Source: Sclerodactyla briareus (taxonomy: Eukaryota; Echinodermata; Holothuroidea; Dendrochirotida; Sclerodactylidae). Taken from it: a stretch of DNA of 64,000 nt. Shown in pieces: positions 11,247 through 23,515 of this stretch. Both the position numbers and the translations under genes were made by a program. Numbering within the stretch: the stretch's first letter is position 1; every line of letters begins with the position of its first letter. The stretch covers positions 62,001-126,000 of the forward strand of contig JAODTK010005694.1 in the NCBI GenBank assembly GCA_026419785.1, given 5' to 3'. The notes below the pieces were generated by a model. That model had not been told where the DNA came from. It did not search any database and was given only the letters and a program-made list of their open reading frames with translations.

Positions 11247-12659
11247 AGTAGTATATATTGCATGCAGGGAGGGGGGGGGGGGGGGGGGGGGGGTCGCGCA
11301 ACCTAACCACATTTTCATTGTACCCCTCCCGTGCCCCCACACAATACGTGAATGTGCCGCCCCTCATTGATGGAGAATCTAGTTAAAACTTGTTTATGAT
11401 CGTGTAGCTCCACCCGTTTACGGGTTACAGCTTGTGGACATTCCCGAGAAGTGTTGTGCCCCTCAACCATTGAGATGTCCCTCCCGTTTTCATGAGGAAT
11501 GGCCTCTACCTAATTTGTGAGTTGTACCCCTCCCGAAACATGGAAAATGCGCAGTAATCCACTCAATATAGCATGCTCGGTGTAATGAGGTATAGCATCG
11601 TTAATCGAGTGAGTCAAACGGTTTTGTGCATACCCTTAGGTAGTGTAGGATGGTCAGGCAAAGCGGGTACAAGTGTAAGGTGACCGGGCACAGCAGGTAC
11701 AAGCGACCCTTTGTTGAATCCAATCTGAGTGAAAGGTTTTGAGCTTTAGTGATTGGGGTTTTTAAAACGCGGCGGGGCGGGGGCTCCTCTATTGTAACGG
11801 GGCCATCCTAGTTTATGTACGTTGAATTAATTACTACCTGGTCACGTTCGCTTAGGAACCATGAAATTAGCCGGTTGCTGTGGCTTCTGTTGAGAGTTTG
11901 ATGGCCAAATTCGACAGAAGAATATCTCTTATTCGATAGGAGTCATTTTCATGATGAAAATTTTCACTCTACAACCGTTAATTAAAGTGGTTAAATATAG
12001 GGTCGCCCAATTATCCAATAATATGCGACAACCTAACCCCCTAAAGTAATTTATCAAGGGCTTCAGAAATGGAGTGAATAAATAAATGAACAAACTGAAT
12101 AAAAAAAAAAAAAAAAACTTTGTGTGTTTTGGCATGATATTGGATTGTTTTATTAAAAATGTTAATCATGGCATTACGAAGCCTGGAGAACTGTATAAGT
12201 GAGTCAAACCGACGAAAATAACAGGATCGAGGATATTAAAAGGAATATTCTTGAATTAGCAGATTTGGATTTTGTGTCCCCCAGAAACAGCAGGAATGAG
12301 TCGTGAAAAAAGAAACAATTTATTTCTGCGAAGCAAAGATTGGGAGAGTGGACGTCGTTATTAGATGTTGTTGGCCTCTCCCGGTTGAGAGGCGACGTAC
12401 AAAGCTTATATTTTGGGTCAATTGGAAATAAACGTTGACACCGTATGGTTTACTATGAGTGTGCTTATTTTCCCTAACTTTAAATCACTTATAAAGCAGG
12501 AGTGACACCTGGCCTCATATAAGGAAACACTCTGGAAGTGTCATAGTACGTACGCGTCACTCACACCGGCACAATGGCCAGGAATTGATAGGTGACAGTT
12601 GAAACATTAAAAAGGATTTGTGTAGTATGCACTCGAAGGTTCCCAGCAACATGCAGCGG

Positions 12660-12905
12660 ATCACACATTGCCCATCTGCCTATTTTACCCGGAGCATACA
12701 GTACTGCTCATTCGCTCATTATATTCAGAGCACACTGCTCATTTTTGTTTGTTTTGAGCACGCTGCTCCTTCGCTCATTTAATTCAGAGCCTACATCTCA
12801 TTCTCTCATTTTGTTCTGAGCACACTGCTCATGCGCTCATTTTAATCATAGATATTGCCTGATGCTATGACTCATTGATTTTGAACGCACTGCTCGTTTA
12901 ATCGG
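12660..12905. repeat. arm subrepeat array, GAGCACACTGCTCATT type (left arm)
   Basis: Short units of roughly 20-40 bp combine GAGCACACTGCTC and CGCTCATT, so that GAGCA and TGCTC form small inverted repeats. The reverse complement of the array lies at 18,170-18,400 in the right arm. Confidence 0.7.
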
Positions 12906-13239
12906 TTACAAGTGCCATACTGCCTCATCTCCGCACTTTCGGAACCGACACATTTTCCACGCTAGTGGGCGGGGGGATTGGGGAGGGAAAAGGTCTTTAA
13001 AACATTACCCCCCACAATTGGACTGTGGAACACAAAACGATACATCAACCCCCCTCTGACAACATTGATGCATGTTTGGGGCAACAAACAATATAGGTGC
13101 ATGACGCAATCGAACGGAACTTAATCAAAAAAATATGTTTGACTGCGGAATAAAAGTGTAGAGATGGGAAGTTAATGAAGGAGGTGGTTCCGTCACGTTA
13201 AACATACTTGTTTAGTTATCGTGTTTTGTCTGTGCCAAA

Positions 13240-13690
13240 CTCAACGTCCGCCTCTATTTTCACGTTCGGTCTATTGCGACGCATCTTCTTGTGTCAAATC
13301 GGTCATAGACGACGCAGCGTTGTGTAAACTCGCACCATGGGACGACGCATCATCGTCGTGCTTGCGTTTAGTCTAAAGTTGGCCCATTTTACTATGAGTA
13401 CGCTGCTTATTTTCTCGGAGTCACATGCCTATATCTCATTTACGAGGACGACGCATCTTCGTGTACTTGCGGTTTTTTATAGTCTAGTTGCCCCATCTTA
13501 CATGTGTACGCTGCTCATTTCTCGGAGCACATTGCCTATTCTCAATTTTTACTAAGGGAGAGAATAGTCGTGTCATAAAGGACGCATCTCGTGTCATAGA
13601 CGAGCATCATGTGTCATAGACGACCGCATCGTCGTCATGTCCGTTTGCTCGGATTACATGCTCACCTGCTCAATTTGTTAAGATTTTGAC
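13240..13690. repeat. arm subrepeat array, GACGACGCATC type (left arm)
   Basis: Diverged units are built on GTCATAGACGACGCATC and CTCGGAGCACATTGCCTA. The mirror array is at 17,370-17,790. Such arrays within inverted arms are typical of foldback-type elements. Confidence 0.7.
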
Positions 13691-14689
13691 TGAATTGTAC
13701 CAAAAAGACAAAGTGTCTTTTTGGATGCGTATTCTTACCGTAGTTATTAAGGAAATAGCGTCTGTGTGTCAAAACGGGGAATTAGGCGCAGCGCTTGGTG
13801 TATGCCGGAGGTCTCGGATATCAGTCAATTAAAGGCTGTGTGTTCAATATCTATCGACGCAATTCCTTAGTTGTGAATCACTGTCAGCGCCGACACGTAC
13901 GATAAAAAAAATCCTCACGCTATCTATATTGCTCGAATAGGCTAATAACACCTACACAGACTCGTTATTTCCAGCTAGAAAAAAAGCATTGGCTGTCGCG
14001 CAGACTCGTGGAGCCTTTAAATTAGTTCGAGGCGGGTAGGGGTGAAGGACCGTGCGATATAGCGCTATGTTGGGGGTATTTGGGCGTTGTAAGATGTTGC
14101 TTTCCGTCTCGTTGTTCTTAAAACCACAATGTTCGCAGCAGTTGTGCGCGCTTTGTTCGCAGCTTGTTGCTGCACAATGCGCGAAACGTATAAGGATAGT
14201 GCAAGAGGGAATGAAGGTAAAGATGTTGAATATCACTAGTATAGACTAAAATCGGAATAAGGACAGAAAATTCATTCTTCAATCCATATTAATCCACTCA
14301 ATTATTACAATGTATAATCGATAGGACACCAAGATACAGTCAATAGGAGTGGGGAATAAAACAGTGGAATGGATACATACTGAGACACATGCAACATCAA
14401 TCACATATTATGGGGGATAATGAGGAGACGACGGGGGACATTCGAAATGTTCTCGCGGGTTGTCTTATCAGTTATATACGGGAAGTATTAACCTTTTAAA
14501 GCGTAGTAACAGGGGATTATTCAATATGCGTGAACCCATGCGGTTCAGCGTCTGCGTCAGCTCACCTCATCCTCAGTTAATTTAAAGTCTGATTAAGTAA
14601 GTCATCCATCTCGTCTGATCTTCCTTTGCGGCCTTCACACTCCGCGGTACTTAGTGAAATTCCGAGGATTTTTTTTCACTAAAGAGTCC

Positions 14690-15332
14690 ATAGTTCTCTC
14701 TATGAATCATCTTCGCTAATGGGGTCTTCCTCTGACTGATCTTCAGTATCCGTCTCCTCGTCACAGCTGACTCTTCATCATCTGAACCCTCTTCACTAAC
14801 AGACGCATTGTGCACCCATCCGATGTTGTTTCATTATCTGAGACATCTTATCCCTCGATATGCCGACCCTATTTTGGATAGCCTCGTAGTGTTCTTCTTT
14901 CTCTAGGATGAAACTCGCTATCTATATCTGACTCGACCGTTTCGGCTTTGTTAGCGATACAATCATCTTTACCGGATGTGTGTTATTCTATGGCCGAATA
15001 GAAATGTCGTCTTGTGCATGTACAGTTCTGATGTGGACGGCCGAAGGTTAAAACGACCGAGAAAGGTCTTTTGCACAAAGAGTAGAGGGAACACGTCATC
15101 GTGTCGGCTGCTCACTCTCGAATGAGCTGGGTAATGAGTCCAGGTTGATGTTTATATGTCTCGTTCTTGAGTTAGCGGGATTTCTTCCGCTCCCCCAGGA
15201 TCCTGCAATAATGAGGCCATGCCGGCTTCGTAGTTGCTGGACACATGAACCAAGTGCAATTCTCGGTCATCTTTCATCTAGTTCGTCCCTCAGCTTACTG
15301 AAGTTTGCCCAATAGTTCATCTGCTGATCCAT
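14690..15332 (-). pseudogene. decayed acidic reading frame, left-arm copy, family unknown
   Basis: On the minus strand an ATG at 15,332 opens MDQQMNYWANFSKLRDELDE, which stops one codon later. The reading appears to continue in other frames: a stretch with SSNYEAGMASLLQDPGGAEE near 15,240-15,180, LDSLPSSFESE near 15,140, and a strongly acidic segment near 14,700-14,950 with DEETDTEDQSEEDPISEDDS. The right arm has the mirror copy from 15,679. I do not recognise the family. The evidence for coding is the ATG conserved in both arms, the amino-acid bias and similar peptides in both arms. At least three frame breaks separate the visible parts. GA-rich non-coding DNA could imitate the acidic segment. 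Confidence 0.4.
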
Positions 15333-15365
15333 CACAGTTTTTCAATTGATTTTTGGAGGTTTTAA

Positions 15366-15648
15366 AAGCTCACAAGATCATTCTTTACGTTTTAGAGTCA
15401 GAGCGCTCAACAATTTATCTGTTCCGGTTACACTGAGGCTCTCTGCAGAATGCTCGGCATCAATGTTGTGAGGCTACCAGCTGCAATTTGGTCGCCTTTG
15501 AAGCACAGCCTCCAGGCATACGAGAAAATCATTAAACCCTTTAGAAATTTGAAAATGTCACAATAATGAAAGAAAATGGCAAAAAAGTACAATGCAGACC
15601 ACATGGTGTATGTGGAGCATGAACGGAAAGGGAAACTAGGTTGAAACG
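15366..15648. other. unpaired central spacer of the palindrome
   Basis: The left and right arms stop matching at about 15,365 and 15,649. The spacer between them has no recognised coding content. A minus-strand frame at 15,428-15,787 spans it without similarity to anything I know. Confidence 0.55.
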
Positions 15649-15678
15649 AAGGGTAGGAAATCAATTTGAAAAGACGTG

Positions 15679-16345
15679 ATGGATCAGCAGCGGACGATTG
15701 CAAATTCAGTAAGTGATGACGACTAGCTGAGAAGGATGACAGAGAAATGGCCCACTGTTCATAGTGGGTCAGGAACTCGAGACGCATGGCATCTGCAGGG
15801 CATCCTGGGGAAGGGAGAGGGGAAGAAATCGCGTAACTTCAAGAACAGACATATAAATCACTTGGACTCATACCCGCTCATTCGAAGTGGAAGCAAGCCG
15901 ACAAGACGACTTTTCCCTTGTTACTTTGTGAATGAAAGACCCTTTCTCGGTGTTTAACTTCGGCGTCACAATCAGAATGACATGGGCAAAAGGACGAATT
16001 TCATTCAGGCACAGAGATTAACACCACCTCCGGTAAAGATGATTTTATCGCACCATGCCGAACGAAACGGTCGAGTCAGATGAGATGAGCGAGTTTCATA
16101 CCGAGAGAAAGAGAGAAGGAACCAATAGAAGTGCTATTCAAAATGGGTCGGCATTATTCGAGGGATGAAGATGTATCGAAATGAAAAGATCGGAAGGTGA
16201 CAATGCGTTGTAGTGAAGAGGGTTAGAGATGAAGAGTCAGATGGGAAGAGAGAATGATACTGAGAGCAGTCAGAGGAGCCCCAGTAGCGAAGATGAGTCG
16301 GAGAGAGAAGAACTATGGAGCTCTTTAGTGAAAATCCCTCGGAAT
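15679..16345 (+). pseudogene. decayed acidic reading frame, right-arm copy, family unknown
   Basis: This is the mirror of the left-arm frame. The ATG at 15,679 opens MDQQ, matching the left copy, before the frames diverge. A readable part at about 15,840-15,956 gives KNRHINHLDSYPLIR and PCYFVNERPFLGV. At 16,280-16,340 the acidic segment reads SEDESEREELWSSLVKIPRN. The two copies therefore point outward from the centre of the palindrome. Several frame breaks are present. The function is unknown and no conserved catalytic motif was found. Confidence 0.4.
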
Positions 16346-17369
16346 TTCACTAAGCCTACTCGCCGAGTGTGATCAGCGGCAAAAGGGGAAGATCAGACGA
16401 GATGGATGACTTACTTAATAAGACTTGTGAAGATCTATGATGATGAGGGTGATGCTGACGATTGAGCTGAAACGCATGGGTTCACGACATATTGAATAAT
16501 CCCATGTTAATAATGACTTTGAAAAGGTTTTAATACTTCCGTGTATAAATGGAGAAAGACACCCACTAGGAAACAGTTCGAATGTCCTGTCGTTCTCTAT
16601 TATTCCATAAGATGTGAGTGTGTTGCATGTGTCGCCAGTATTATCCATTTCACTGTTTTATTCCCCATCCATATTTGACTGAATCTTGGTGCCTATCGAT
16701 TTTATACATTGGTAATAATTGAGTGTAAATATAGCTATTTGAGAATGTATTTCTCTGTACTTATTCCGAGTGTAGTTCTATACGAGTATATATTAAGTAC
16801 ATCTTTACCTTCAGTCACTCTTGCAAATATCCTTATACGTTTCGCGCATTGTGCAGCAACAAGCTGCGAACAAAGCGCGCACAACTGCTGCGAAAGCTAG
16901 TGGTTTGAAAGAAAACGAAAGAAGAAGAAGAAACAATCTACAACCGCCACTCCCCAACATAGGATTATCGCGCGGTCTTCACAGCTACCCGCGTAGAACT
17001 AATTTAAGGCTTCACGAGTCTGAGCGACACAGGCTTTTTTCTTAGCTGGAGATGATGAGTCTGGTAAGTGTTATAGCCTATTCGAGCCAATAAGATAGAG
17101 TGAGGATTCTTATGGAGTGTTACGGCGCTGACAGTGAGTTCCTAATGGAATTTGCGTCAAGATATTGAGCACGACAGCCTTTAATGACTGATATGCCGAG
17201 AGACTTCTTAACGAGCAAACACCCAAGCAGCTTCGACTAATTCCCCCGTTTTGGACACAACAGACGATATTTTCTGAATAACTACCGGAAGGAATACTGA
17301 ATCCAGAAAAAAGTCCCCATTTGTTCATATTGTACAATCGTCAAAATTCTTAAACAAATTGAGCAGTGT

Positions 17370-17790
17370 GAGCAGTGTCTCGAGCAAACGAACATGACGA
17401 GATGAGTCGGCTATGACACGATGATGCGTAGTCTATATGACACGAGTGATGCGTCGTTATGAAACGACGATGCGTCGTCCTAGGTAAATGAGAATTGTAG
17501 GCAATGTACTCCGAGCAAACGAACAATGACGACGATGCGTCGTCTATGACAACGATGATGCGTCGTTATGGACACCGATGATGCGTCGTTATGACACGAC
17601 GATGCGTCGTCTAGTAAATGAGAATATAGGCAATGTGATCGAGAAAATGAGACAGGGACTCATAGTAAGAGGGCAAATTGAGACTATAACGCAAGACACG
17701 GACGATGATGCGGTCGTCTGGTGCGAGTTACACAACGATGGTCGTCTATGACGCGAGTGAACAAAGGAGTTGGTCGCATACGAGACGTGA
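17370..17790. repeat. arm subrepeat array, GATGCGTCGTC type (right arm)
   Basis: This is the reverse complement of the array at 13,240-13,690. The clearest units read GACACGACGATGCGTCGTC, and ATGAGAATATAGGCAATGTG spacers lie between them. Confidence 0.7.
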
Positions 17791-18169
17791 AAAGCGGGCG
17801 GAGTTGATTTGGACAGAAACACGATACTAAACCAGTATTTACGTAGACGGAACCAACCATCCTTCAATTAAATTTCCAAGCTCTACACTTATTCCGCAGT
17901 GAGTGAGTAACATATTTTTTTGATTAAGTTCCGTTCGATTGAGTCATGCACCTTCAATAATGTTTGTTGCCCCAAAAACATGAATAAGTTGTCAGAGGGG
18001 GGGGTTTTGATGTATCGATTTTGTGTTCACAGTCCAATGGTGTGGGGGTAATGTTTTAAAGACCTTTTCACTCCCCCAATTCCCCGCCCAAAAGGTGAAA
18101 ATGTTGTCGGTTCCGGAGAAGTGCGGAGATGAGCAGTATGTCACTTGTAAACTGAGTAAAACGAGCAGA

Positions 18170-18400
18170 GTGCTGGTCAAAATCAATGAGTCAAGGAGCA
18201 ATCAGGCAATATGCAATGAATAAAAATGAGCGCAGGAGCATGTTGCTCAGAACAAAATGAGAGGAAGTGAGATGTGCTCGAAGTTAAATGAGCGAAGGAG
18301 CAGCGTGCTCAAACAAAAAAACAAAATGAGAGGGTGCTCTGAATACAATGAGCGAATGAGCAGTACTGTATGATCGGGTTAATGGGCAGATGGGCAATGT
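18170..18400. repeat. arm subrepeat array, AATGAGCGAAGGAGCA type (right arm)
   Basis: This is the reverse complement of 12,660-12,905, with repeated AATGAGCG and GAGCAGTGTGCTC-like words. Confidence 0.7.
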
Positions 18401-19775
18401 GATCCGCTGCAGGTTCTGGAAAACCTTCGAGTGAATTACGACCCAAATACGTTTTAATGTTCTCACATGTCACTATAGATTTGGACATTGTGCCGGTGTG
18501 TTGTTTGTTGTGATTGACGCGTACGTTCTTGACACTTCCAGGTGTTCTTAGCTGAGGGCCAGGTGTTACTCTGCTTTATGAAGTGATGTAAAGTTAGTTA
18601 GTGGAAAATAAGTACACACATAGTTTTTGAACACCATTACGGTGTCAACGGTGATTTCCAAGTGACCCAACATATACGCTTGTACGTCTCCTCTCAACAT
18701 GGAGTAGGCCAACCAAAATCTAATAACGAATCCAACTCCACTCTTTGCTCGCAGAAGAAATTGGGATTTTCACGACTTCATTCCGGCTGGTTTCTGGGGG
18801 AATACAAAATCCAAATATTGCTAGATTCAAGATATTCCTTTAATATTCTAGATCTGATATCTTGTGGTGTGACTCACTTATTACATGTTCTCAGGCATCG
18901 TAATGACAATGGTAAACATTTTAAACAATTCAACATTCATGCGCAAAAACAACCAAAGTTTTTTTTTTTTTTATCAGTTGTTCATTTTATGTATTCAATT
19001 ATTTGAATCCCTGCTAAATACTTAGGTTTCGCCAAATTATGGGATAATTGGGCGACCCTTATTTAGCCACTTTCCTAACGGTTGCAGAGTGCAAATTTCA
19101 TCATGAAAAATGAACTCCTATCTATAAGATATATTCTTCTTCGAATTGCCAGCAACTGTCCAACAGAAGCCACGCCAACCGGCTAATTTATGGTCCTAAG
19201 CGAACGGTGACCGGGTAGTAATTAAATTACATGTACATAAACTAGGATGGCCCAGTTACAAAGAGGAGCCCGCCGCGTTTAACCCCAGTCACTATAGCTC
19301 AAAACCTTTCACTCTGATTGATTCAACAAGGGTCATTGTACGCGGTGCTCGCACCTACATGTACCTCGCTGTGTCTGACCATCTACACTAACCCTAAGGT
19401 ATGCACCGTTTGGACTACTCGAATAACGATGCTATGACCCATTAAACCGAGCAGGTATATGAGGGAACTGCATTTCATGTTTCGGGAGGGCCGTACACTC
19501 ACAAAATAGGTAGAGGGCACAGTCCTCATGCCGGGGAGGGGACATCTCAATGGTAGGGCACATACTGCGCGGGAAATGTAACACGAAGCTATTGTAACCC
19601 GATACGGGTGGGAGATACACGATCATAAAAAGTTGAACTAGAGTCTCCATCAATGAGGGCGGGGCCACATGCACGTATTGTGTGGGGCACGGGAGGGGTA
19701 CAATGAAAAATGTGGGTTTAGGGACCCCCAGGCGACCCCCCCCCCCCCCCATCACATGCATGCATATATACTACT

Positions 19776-20100
19776 CCCGATCACGGGAAATAAATACCTG
19801 GGCTGAAAAACTGGAACACCCGATTCCCTTTTAGCCTTACAACTAAATAGCTTTTAAACACATTTTCGAGAATTGCATGTCAACCGTTCAAACGCAAGGT
19901 TTTGGGATTCCCGTCGACTAAGAGAACGCCTTCAAGGTTGGGCGGTAGCGTAGGAAACTAGCATTTACGGGGCACGAGACTAAAAACCCGATTCCGCTTT
20001 TGGCCTGAGAAACAAGTCTTGCCATACTGTTCATCCATATCCGCTCGAAAATACAGGTCAACCCGTCAACACGTCGTTAGGTTTCTAATATATAATATCA
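19776..20100 (+). repeat. tandem hairpin-module repeat (right part)
   Basis: The module interrupted at 11,246 resumes here with CCCGATCACGGGAAA, then AAAACTGGAACACCCGATTCCC and GCATGTCAACCGTT. At least one more module follows near 19,916. Orientation and order match 10,565-11,246, so the palindrome is an insertion and not an artificial fold of the contig. Confidence 0.7.
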
Positions 20101-20284
20101 TGACAACAGAATATGTAAAAAAAAAAAGATTCCTAAACATCGTATACCTGATAAGTATAAGTTATTCCATTCATAAATGGCAAAGGTTATATATGGACAT
20201 ATTTAAGGAGTAGTACGGGTAATATGATACGGAGAGCGCTCGAGAAATCAGAACTTAGGGATTGTAGAGGGGTTCACGACTTTA

Positions 20285-20432
20285 AAATTTATAGTCGATT
20301 CAAAAAATATAATATAATATAAATATAATATATTAATATAAATAATATAATATCATATATATAAGAGAATATAATACATATAATATAATATAATATATAT
20401 AATATAGAGTATATATATTATATACAGTCTCT
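20285..20432. repeat. AT-rich (TATAA)n satellite
   Basis: This is an almost pure A/T tract of AATATAATATAAT-type units. Confidence 0.85.
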
Positions 20433-20574
20433 GTGTTGCTCTTTTTTTCGGCTCTCTCTTTTCTCTGCTCGTCACTCTCACATCCCCGTTTTTTAATAGC
20501 CATAATCCTTGCCGTTGAACATGTTGGGGGGGGGGGGGGGCGGTCTCGATCACTGGCAGATCCACTACCGGGTT

Positions 20575-20940
20575 TGTTTTCCTATTATGAATACCGGACC
20601 CTTGCCCCAGTTGAATATCGACCCTTTTCCCTATTATGACTATCGGACCCTTTTTTCATTATGAAAAAATAACGGAGCCGACCCTTTTTCCTATCAACAC
20701 AACGAAAAAACGGGACCCTTTTTTTTCTATTATGAATTAACGGACGCTTTTCCCTATTATGAATAACGGATCGGTTTTACTATTATGAATATCGGAGTTT
20801 TTGTTGTAATTATGAATGTCGGACCTAATGAACATGAAGAACCTTTTCCGCCGGCCGTGGAATAACGGGCCTTATGACAAAAAGCCTTATGACAACGGAC
20901 CTTAATTTGAATAATGGAAAACCTTATAACGTCGGGCTGT
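20575..20940 (+). repeat. TATTATGAATAACGGACCC minisatellite
   Basis: A dozen or so units of about 26-30 bp alternate TTATGAATAACGGAC with CCTTTTCCC tracts. It is the same family as 7,120-7,225 and 8,566-8,672, but in the opposite orientation. Confidence 0.8.
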
Positions 20941-23050
20941 CCCCATGTAGAGAAAACCTATGAATAAACCACATCTTACTTCAAAATTTTGAGGCATTCA
21001 ATACAAAATGAGCTAGGCCCAGTAATATTGTGGGTGAACATTTTACTTTTTGTGGTTCACGCTGCTTTTTATTCTCCATTCTTCGCCCGAATTATGGTCA
21101 CTTGGCTCTAATAATTGAGTCATTGATCCCACTTGATCATTTCGCTGCCTCGTCTACCTGTGATAATGGGTTTGTCCTAACTTAATTTCTTATTGCACAT
21201 ATATATGACTATATTGGGCAAGAACGTTGACCCAGTCCAGGAAAATATCATCTTTTTTCAATAGTATTCTATTCTCCGAGGTTTTCAAAAATTTATCAAA
21301 ATAGCGGTGCCGAAACACAACCCTCAATCCCCTCAGGTGCGGTGTAACCGCTAACTAAACTAAACTGTAAAGCTGCGTAGTGCCGCAACTAGACAAGGAC
21401 TTTGTTTGGGAGTTATTTAGGCCACATCGTCACACACTATGAAGTATTAAGACTATACAAGCATGGGAGTCCACCACGCCCCACTGGGACGGGGCGGCCG
21501 TCAACAGAAATTAAATTCGAGTATGTATAGAGCAAAAACGCGAGTTCTGTTGCCTTTCGACAATTCGACTATAGAACGCTTTGGCCTATGTGCATGGCAG
21601 GCAAGTAATTATTATTATTTTCTGAGGGGGAATTCAACTATTTTATGACGTGACCATCTCTCGAAGGCGCCATGAACGGCTGCTTCGGGATCGTCACATG
21701 TTGTTTTGTTGTGGGGTTGGGGTTGGGTTAGTAGAACCGCGCCTGATGACAGGAGCAAAGGTCATAGACGCTACGTATTTGGTGGAATTTGAAGGACCAA
21801 CTTTTCTGCTTCTCTGAAATTTTCTCTGATTGGCCAAACTTTCAAGCAGTTTGTATTGGTCAGGCAAGAAATGATTAATGTAGACAAACTGATATGTTGG
21901 CTCTGCAGTGTCGGAACGGCTAGAAATGGCGCACTCAAACCGATTCGGCCCATTGCAAATTGTTATTTATGGGGTATAACTCACCTGATTCTTCAATTCG
22001 AAAATGCAATTTAATTAATTAAGTTTGGGAACGTATAGTGAAAAGTTTGTTCTGATGGAGTCCGGCTATAACAAATCGTTTGAAAATAATACTCAGTCCT
22101 CCCTAGAATCATGCTGCTTAGACTGAGTCAGCTATGAATTGAGCTCTTCAAACGTTTTAAAAAAAAAATTGTACTATTTTTGACAGCACCGGGTTAAAAT
22201 TTCCCGCGCCGTGTAACTCGGCATTCGACCGCGTGAAAAGGGAATACAACCGCGCGACAGGAAATTTTCTGTGCTCAATACTACAACTGGCGAGCGAGGC
22301 AAAAGAATCTAATGTCCAAGGTACAGTGATTGGAAGTGCCATGACATGTATATATGAATTGTCAGTTGACAAGTGGTTATGAGCTAGTGACTCTTTCTCA
22401 TGGCGAAACTCCTGGCTGCCTTGGTTCAGCAATCATCAAAGAAGTTAATTAGCGTGAGAAACAATCGGCCAGCTGATTGATGGAGGGAGTCACTTGCCCA
22501 TTCCCAGCTAGCAATGCCGTGACGTTGACGGTGATTCAGGGTCCTGTAAATTTTTATTATTTGAAGAGTATAGGCCTTTTCGTAAAAAATCTAAGGATTG
22601 TCATTTGATTTTGCATTTCACAGTTGAAATTTAATCAGCACCCCCTGTCGATCCCAAAATTCCGCAAGTTTTCTGGGGCATTCTTCGATGGAAGAATGGG
22701 CCTTAGTAAAGATCTTGCCCATCATTCTGCCTGTTGCATATTCCGCCTCGCTGCAATGTCGCGCCCAAATGAACATATACAAAACTGGGTATCATCGTAT
22801 TTCATTCCCCCCCGCTGTCCCCCCAGAATCGACGCCCATGGTATGAGCCTGTTCCCATTATGTTAGGTTGCGATAATTAGATGGTGTCCGAAATTTAAAT
22901 TGGTCCATCACCCATTCATAACTAAGGCCTACTGTCCCAAACGTGTCGTAATTTGAAACATAATACAGCAAAGAATCCAACCGCACTCATTTGCTAAAAC
23001 TGTAATTCGTCGTCAATATCTGGGCAAAGCATTGTGGGTAAATGCTTAGG
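20941..23050. other. non-coding stretch, nothing recognised
   Basis: Open frames are all under 92 codons and none resembles a family I know. No clear repeat was seen apart from short poly-A and poly-C tracts. Confidence 0.4.
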
Positions 23051-23054
23051 AGGG

Positions 23055-23515
23055 GAAACGTTGCTTGTACCAATTAGTCGAAAGGGGGGGGAAACAAAAG
23101 CACCACCATCAGTTGGCGCGGTAGCCATCAAGAAAATTTTTCGTTTCACAGACCCCTCCCCCCCCCTCCCCCCCCCCCCTTCCAAAATGTGCAGGAAATG
23201 GCACTTTCCTTCCCACCCTCATGGAAGTGAGCAACATACTGGAATTGACATTAAATTCCTGAAACTTGTCAATGTTTTATTCCTTATAGTTCTTCATCGT
23301 GGCCTTTAATTCCCTACCATAATTAGCTCCTCCGCTAACCCCGGAATCTCCCAATCGACACGTTTGGAATTGTTCTCGAACAATCGCTGTCGTAGGAATG
23401 TTGTGCATTTTTTGGCCCCTAATAAAAGAAATCGAGCCCGTCCAATAGAAAATAAACTGGTCATTTGTTTTGTCAGATTTGTTTCTGTTCAAAAATTCTT
23501 GTTTATTTGTTTTTT
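23055..23515 (+). repeat. hairpin-module repeat with paralogy to 4,855-5,215
   Basis: The copy has a degenerate module (CACCACCATCAGTTGGCGCG), a C-rich tract, then GGAAATGGCACTTTCC, AGTGAGCAACATACTGG and TTATTCCTTATAGTTCTTC, in the same order as at 4,855-5,215. Confidence 0.6.

Larger units (their letters stand above)
11247..19775. mobile_element. 8.5-kb near-palindromic transposable element
   Basis: The two halves are inverted copies of each other over about 4.1 kb, with a spacer of about 0.28 kb around 15,366-15,648. Paired landmarks include 11,330/19,690, 11,820/19,230, 12,110/18,965, 13,400/17,500, 14,150/16,860, 14,520/16,500 and 15,220/15,800. The arms differ by many substitutions and indels. 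The ends are AGTAGTATATAT and ATATATACTACT. They are flanked by ACCGAT and CCCGAT (5 of 6 identical), and the host repeat continues in register across the insertion. Known families with 6-bp duplications include Polinton/Maverick (termini also starting AG), IS3EU and Dada. No polymerase, integrase or transposase was recognised, so the class is open. Confidence 0.8.

Noticed and set aside
11247..19775. Palindrome as a foldback artefact of library preparation or assembly
   Set aside because: Arms are clearly diverged, both flanks are non-inverted, and the host repeat continues in register with a 6-bp duplication. Read-level confirmation is still needed.
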